Made by a program: the position numbers and the translations under genes
The notes under the pieces: generated by a model
Told to the model about the DNA's origin: nothing
Database searches by the model: none
What the model saw: only the letters and a program-made list of their open reading frames with translations
Assembly: GCF_024171925.1 (NCBI RefSeq)
Contig: NZ_JAMTCO010000008.1
Location: forward strand, 430,465 to 494,464
DNA length: 64,000 bases
Reading direction: 5' to 3'
From: Actinokineospora diospyrosa
GTDB lineage: Bacteria > Actinomycetota > Actinomycetes > Mycobacteriales > Pseudonocardiaceae
Shown: positions 60,724 to 64,000 of the stretch, piece by piece
Layout of the letters: each line of letters opens with the position of its first letter
How positions within the stretch are numbered: position 1 is the first letter of the stretch

Positions 60724-61539
60724 TCAGACCTGGTAGAGGTTCAAGCGGTAGGAGCGGGACTGGGGTAGGGCGTGCACCAGCGGCATCAGCACCCGGTAGA
60801 GGAGCGGTAGGTGGCGGCGGAGCTCGGGGTGGCCGCCGACCGCTGAGGTGTCGAGCAGGCGGATCCCCGGGTGCCAGGACTCGATGTCGCGCGGGTCGTC
60901 GCAGGCCCACACGAGTTTCGCGGACATCTTCTTGAGGGCGCCGTGCCGGTGCCGGTTGTCGATGATCCACTGACCCCAGGTGTCGAAGGCGAACCGGCTG
61001 CCGGGGAAGGTGGTGCGGACGTGGCCGACCGCGGTGCGCGCGTCCGGTTCCGAGAGGTAGATCAGGACGGCCTCGGCCACGAAGAAGTACGGGCCGGGGT
61101 GTTGGCGCACGGCGGCCACCCAGTCCGGGTCCACAACGGACCCCGCGACCATCGACCGGCGGTCGGTCTCGGCGAAGAACCTGCGGCGCAACGCCATCGA
61201 GTCGGGCAGGTCCAGGTCGACCCAGTGGCAGGTGCCGTTGTCGAGGCGTTCGAAGCGGGTGTTGAGGCCCGCGCCGATCTCGACGACGGTGCCGTTCGGT
61301 TGTTCGGTGAGGAACTCGCGCACCCAGTGGTCGAACACCAGGCCGCGCAAGACGGATCCGCGCAGGCTGCCGCTCTCGTCGAACCTGGCGAAGTCGTAGT
61401 CGATGGAGGCGACCATCTCCACCGCGCGCGGGTCGCGCACCAAGGGCTTGCGCTTGCGGGTCTCCATCGCGCGCCCGTAGAGCGGTATCAGCAGGGTCTC
61501 CTGCGCAGGGCCGAGTTCGACCGGGGTCCGTCCGTTCAC
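60724..61539 (-). CDS. Leucine carboxyl methyltransferase family (TcmP-like) methyltransferase
   Basis: A 271-residue SAM-dependent methyltransferase of the PPM1/TcmP-type. Features: LIPLYGRAMETRKRKPLVRDPRAVEMVASIDYDF at the N-terminus, SAM motif VVEIGAGLNTRFERL, the acidic strand HWVDLDLPDSMALRRRFF, and YFFVAEAVLIYLSEPDAR. Members methylate carboxyl groups or phenolic oxygens of polyketides and other metabolites; the substrate here is unknown. The GTG at 61539 is preferred over a TTG just before it. The gene lies 100 bases downstream of the LLM oxidoreductase on the same strand, so a shared transcript is possible. Confidence 0.9.
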   Translation of the reverse strand: MNGRTPVELGPAQETLLIPLYGRAMETRKRKPLVRDPRAVEMVASIDYDFARFDESGSLRGSVLRGLVFDHWVREFLTEQPNGTVVEIGAGLNTRFERLDNGTCHWVDLDLPDSMALRRRFFAETDRRSMVAGSVVDPDWVAAVRQHPGPYFFVAEAVLIYLSEPDARTAVGHVRTTFPGSRFAFDTWGQWIIDNRHRHGALKKMSAKLVWACDDPRDIESWHPGIRLLDTSAVGGHPELRRHLPLLYRVLMPLVHALPQSRSYRLNLYQV

Positions 61540-61639
61540 CAATCCCCCTCAGAGGAGCCGCCAGATCTCGATCGCGGAGTTCTTGTTCCAGCGTAGCGAG
61601 TTCAGCTGCCTGGCCGCATCGCGTCGGGGTTCGGGTGAC

Positions 61640-62818
61640 CTAGTCCGCCTGGTCGAGCTCCGGGATCAGATCGCCGATCAGCCGGATGCTTTTGAGCACC
61701 TTGTCGTGCGGGATGCCGCCGATCTGCTGAAGGCACATCAACCGGTCGATCCCGAGGTCCGCGTACGCCCGCAACTTGCGGCGGCAGGTCTCCGGGCTGC
61801 CCACGATGAGCGAGTCCTGCGCGCTCAGCACGGTGAAGATCTCCTCGTCCGGCACCTGTTCGCCCTGCAACACCCGGGCGATCAGCAGGTTCGCCTCGGT
61901 CGGCGCGTTGGTCGCCTCGCCGCGGACGAACTGCCCGGTGAGACCTCCGCCGTCCGGTGCGGTCGCGATCTTCTCGTGCCGCGCGCTCTGGCGGACGAAC
62001 TCGGTGGCGGCCTCGAAGAAGGTCAAGGCGGTCACCGTGTACCAGGCGGCGGCCGCGGCGGCACCGTTGCGCATCGCCTCTTCGTCGGTGTCGGCGCAGT
62101 GGACGAAGGTGAAGAACGCGACCTGGTTGTTGACGAACGCCCCGACCGGGTCGGTGCACTGCCGCGCCGCCGCCCGGTACAGCTCGATCAGCCTGCTCGC
62201 CCGCTCCAACGACTCCCACATCGTCGTCCCCAGCACGCCAACCCCACGCCGACCAGCATCCTCAAAGGACGCCGGACTCGCCGCCGCCTGCCAGAGCGGC
62301 GGATGCGGCTTCTGCAACGGCTTCGGCACGATCGAAACATCACCGACGCGGTAGAACTCGCTCTCGTGCGAGAAGTGATCGGAAGTCCACATCCGCGGCA
62401 CCATCTCAAACGCCTGCTGCGTCTGAGCCCGCACCTCTTCCGGCTCGATCCCGAACAACCGCCACTCCGGAATAGTCGACCGAGTCAACCCGAGTTCGAC
62501 TCGCCCCCCACTGAGGTGATCCAACGTCGCCGCCCGCTCCGCAACCCGAATCGGATGGTTGAACCTCCCCGGCGCAAGCACCGCCGCATGCCCCAACCGA
62601 ATCCTGCTCGTCCTCTGCGACAACGCCGCCAACATCATCTCCGGCGCCGAGGACAGGCTGAACTCCCCCGCCCCGTGGTGCTCGACCTGCCACCAACACC
62701 CGTACCCGAGCTCATCAGCGAGCACCGCCTGCTCGATGGCCTCGGTGAACCTGAGCTGCTCGCTGCCTTCCACCTGGGGCTTCGGGTTCTGGATCTCGTT
62801 GAACAGATCAATCTTCAT
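61640..62818 (-). CDS. LLM-class (luciferase-like) flavin-dependent monooxygenase
   Basis: A 392-residue FMN- or F420-dependent oxidoreductase of the bacterial-luciferase fold: KIDLFNEIQNPKP, QAVLADELGYGCWWQVEHHG (the EHH segment of the luciferase-like group), RIRLGHAAVLAPGRFNHPIRVAERAATLDHLSGGRVELGLTRST, the VPKPLQKPHPPLWQAA strand and the C-terminal VGSPETCRRKLRAYADLGID. Substrate is unknown. The start ATG lies 56 bases before the shared CTTGTTACAGA motif. Confidence 0.92.
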   Translation of the reverse strand: MKIDLFNEIQNPKPQVEGSEQLRFTEAIEQAVLADELGYGCWWQVEHHGAGEFSLSSAPEMMLAALSQRTSRIRLGHAAVLAPGRFNHPIRVAERAATLDHLSGGRVELGLTRSTIPEWRLFGIEPEEVRAQTQQAFEMVPRMWTSDHFSHESEFYRVGDVSIVPKPLQKPHPPLWQAAASPASFEDAGRRGVGVLGTTMWESLERASRLIELYRAAARQCTDPVGAFVNNQVAFFTFVHCADTDEEAMRNGAAAAAAWYTVTALTFFEAATEFVRQSARHEKIATAPDGGGLTGQFVRGEATNAPTEANLLIARVLQGEQVPDEEIFTVLSAQDSLIVGSPETCRRKLRAYADLGIDRLMCLQQIGGIPHDKVLKSIRLIGDLIPELDQAD

Positions 62819-62965
62819 GCCACGACCTCCGGCTGCTCGGGTCACCGAGAGGTGAGTCAGTGGCCATGGACACCTTGTTACAGAAGTCGCACATTCGGCC
62901 TACAAATACCCCTGTCCGAGCAATCAACCCCACCAATGGTCACCGTAGGTATCGACAAGCAACCA

Positions 62966-63306
62966 GACACTTCGAAGCCGCCAGCACCAACCCAGCCCCC
63001 CATCAGGTCCGCCCCAACCCACCGACCCAGCCCCTGAACACTCGGACCCAGCGGTGCCAACCCGCCCCCCGTCAGGTCCGCCTCGGCCCACCTGCTCAGC
63101 CCCTGGACACTCGGACCGAGCGGTGCCAACTTGCCCTCCGTCAGGCCCGCCCCAGCCCACCTTCCCAGCGCCTGGACAGTCGGACCCGCCGGTGCCAACC
63201 CGCCCCCCGTCAGGCCCGCCCCAGCCCACCTTCCCAGCGCCTGGACAGTCGGAACGGCCGGTGCCATCCCAGCCCGCTCTCGTCGGCCCTGCCAACCCAG
63301 CACCTG
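62966..63306. repeat. Tandem array of five ~69-bp units
   Basis: Inside the gene-free stretch 62819-63679. Units of 71, 69, 69, 69 and 63 bases, each opening GA/AACA(C/G)TCGGA, then GGTGCCAAC and later CCCAGC(C/G)CCTG; the two central units are nearly identical. A sixth, truncated unit (63307 on) runs straight into the hairpin element. Sixty-nine is a multiple of three, so frames stay open across it on both strands, but there is no start with a ribosome site and no protein-like composition. Units are contiguous with no spacers, so this is not a CRISPR array. The rest of the stretch (62885-62965) holds nothing I can identify. Confidence 0.88.
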
Positions 63307-63332
63307 GACAGTCGGACTCGCTGGTGCCAACT

Positions 63333-63482
63333 GCTCGATGGGGCGGACTTGTTTTGTGTGTGTGGGGGGGGACGGCAGCCGTAGCGTCGTTCGCGGCAGG
63401 GCCATGCTTTTCGGCCCCTGCTTTGCGGTCCTGCCACGGGTGTCGTAGGGGCCCCGCGCAAAACAAGATCGCCCCATCGAGC
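63333..63482. repeat. Long inverted-repeat element, copy 2
   Basis: Homologous to 5871-6011 and in the same orientation. Arms GCTCGATGGGGCG (63333-63345) and its complement at the right end pair over 13 bp, then two mismatches, then nine more pairs. The centre CGGCAGGGCCA..CTTTTCGGCCCCTG.. and CCTGCCACGGGTGTCGTAGGGGCCCCGC is shared with copy 1. To the right, at 63510-63572, GTCGCCGCCAGGCGACGAGGC occurs twice in two nearly direct copies, and similarity to copy 1 returns at CCGGAGCCGAAGGCGGAGGCC. Lies 198 bases from the transposase stop. Confidence 0.8.
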
Positions 63483-63679
63483 TCGTCGCATTGTCGCGGA
63501 TCGGGCCCGATGTCGCCGCCAGGCGACGAGGCGTCCGATCCCGGGTGGCCGAGGTCGCCGCCAGGCGACGAGGCCGTCCACCGGAGCCGAAGGCGGAGGC
63601 CCAGATCCCTTGCCCCGCACCCCCAACCACCGCCTACGTCAAGATCAACCTGATCAAAAGCCCCCAAATACACAGAGGG

Positions 63680-64000
63680 TTATTCAGAGCGTGCGTAGAA
63701 GTAGAGTCCGATGACTGCTGTGATGGTGGCGGTGAAGGTGTTGAACGGGCGCCGGTAGTCGGTGTGGAGTATCCGCCAGGTTTTGAGGTGGGCGATGGCT
63801 CGTTCGACGGCGACGCGGATCTTGTTGTGTTGGAAGTTGTATTCTTTCTGCCATCGGGGTTGTTCGCGTTTGCGGGGTTTGCGGAACGGGGTGATCATGT
63901 CGCTGCCGATGTAGCCTTTGTCGGCGAGCCAGGAGGTGGTGTCCCGGCCCTGCAGGATGCCTGATTTCCTGAGGCAGTGAATGTCGTGGTGGCGACCCTC
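63680..64000 (-). CDS. IS5-type DDE transposase (C-terminal part)
   Basis: The final 106 codons of a DDE_Tnp_4-type transposase; the frame is open to the window edge, so the start lies beyond base 64000. LADKGYIGSDMITPFRKPRKREQPRWQKEYNFQHNKIRVAVERAIAHLKTWRIL carries the second Asp (ADKGY) and the catalytic Glu (VERAIAHLK), then the typical ending NTFTATITAVIGLYFYARSE. The stop TAA lies in GGGTTATTCAG, probably close to the IS left end; terminal inverted repeats cannot be confirmed with the other end missing. Full length cannot be judged. Confidence 0.9.
   Translation of the reverse strand, partial: EGRHHDIHCLRKSGILQGRDTTSWLADKGYIGSDMITPFRKPRKREQPRWQKEYNFQHNKIRVAVERAIAHLKTWRILHTDYRRPFNTFTATITAVIGLYFYARSE

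Noticed and set aside
62966..63306. CRISPR array
   Set aside because: The 69-bp units are contiguous, without unique spacers, and there are no cas genes or short palindromic repeats.

Overview
High-GC actinomycete chromosome, most like the Pseudonocardiales (Actinokineospora, Saccharothrix or Lentzea type; inferred from gene style, GTG starts, GC-rich codon use and natural-product content, not from a database search). All coding calls come from reading frames, motifs, start and ribosome-site inspection, and gene order.

Layout. 1-8159: potassium uptake (kdpA tail, kdpB, kdpC, kdpD, then kup), with a 141-bp hairpin element between kdpD and kup and no kdpE. 8198-14308: housekeeping and accessory genes (AtzE/AtzG-like amidase pair, SRPBCC protein, AraC regulator, PRC-barrel protein followed by a 14-bp tandem repeat, membrane protein, NAD+-dependent DNA ligase). 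14367-47384: a nonribosomal peptide cluster of about 33 kb. 47609-62818: a mosaic of small regulator/target pairs and secreted proteins, including a CdtB-like nuclease next to a ricin-type lectin. 62819-64000: a gene-free repeat region (69-bp tandem array plus a second copy of the hairpin element) beside the end of an IS5-type transposase.

The cluster has three transcription units. The leftward unit sbnB-sbnA-(A-T)-mbtH-tauD supplies L-2,3-diaminopropionate (Dap), a free-standing adenylation/carrier didomain, its MbtH chaperone and a 2-oxoglutarate-dependent hydroxylase. The divergent rightward unit glmS-glmE-racemase-NRPS-lanB-MFS-ATP-grasp supplies 3-methylaspartate, a C-A-T-C-A-T-TE synthetase, a lantibiotic-dehydratase-like protein, an exporter and an ATP-grasp ligase; four junctions are ATGA overlaps. 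The second leftward unit SARP-NRPS carries an A-T-C-A-T-E-C synthetase. Domain order suggests a five-residue line: Ser - D-Asp type (probably 3-methyl or 3-hydroxy) - Dap, loaded in trans - two unassigned residues - thioesterase release. I recognise no known product with this exact set. Two SARP-type regulators flank a 67-residue exported peptide, and a 13-bp site, GCTATCACGGNGG, lies upstream of both.

Other points of interest: the actinobacterial cytolethal-distending-toxin-like pair; a covarying hairpin repeat present twice; a SARP fused to a transposase-type helix-turn-helix; a doubled palindromic operator inside the promoter of a DUF4386 gene; and kdpD without its response regulator.
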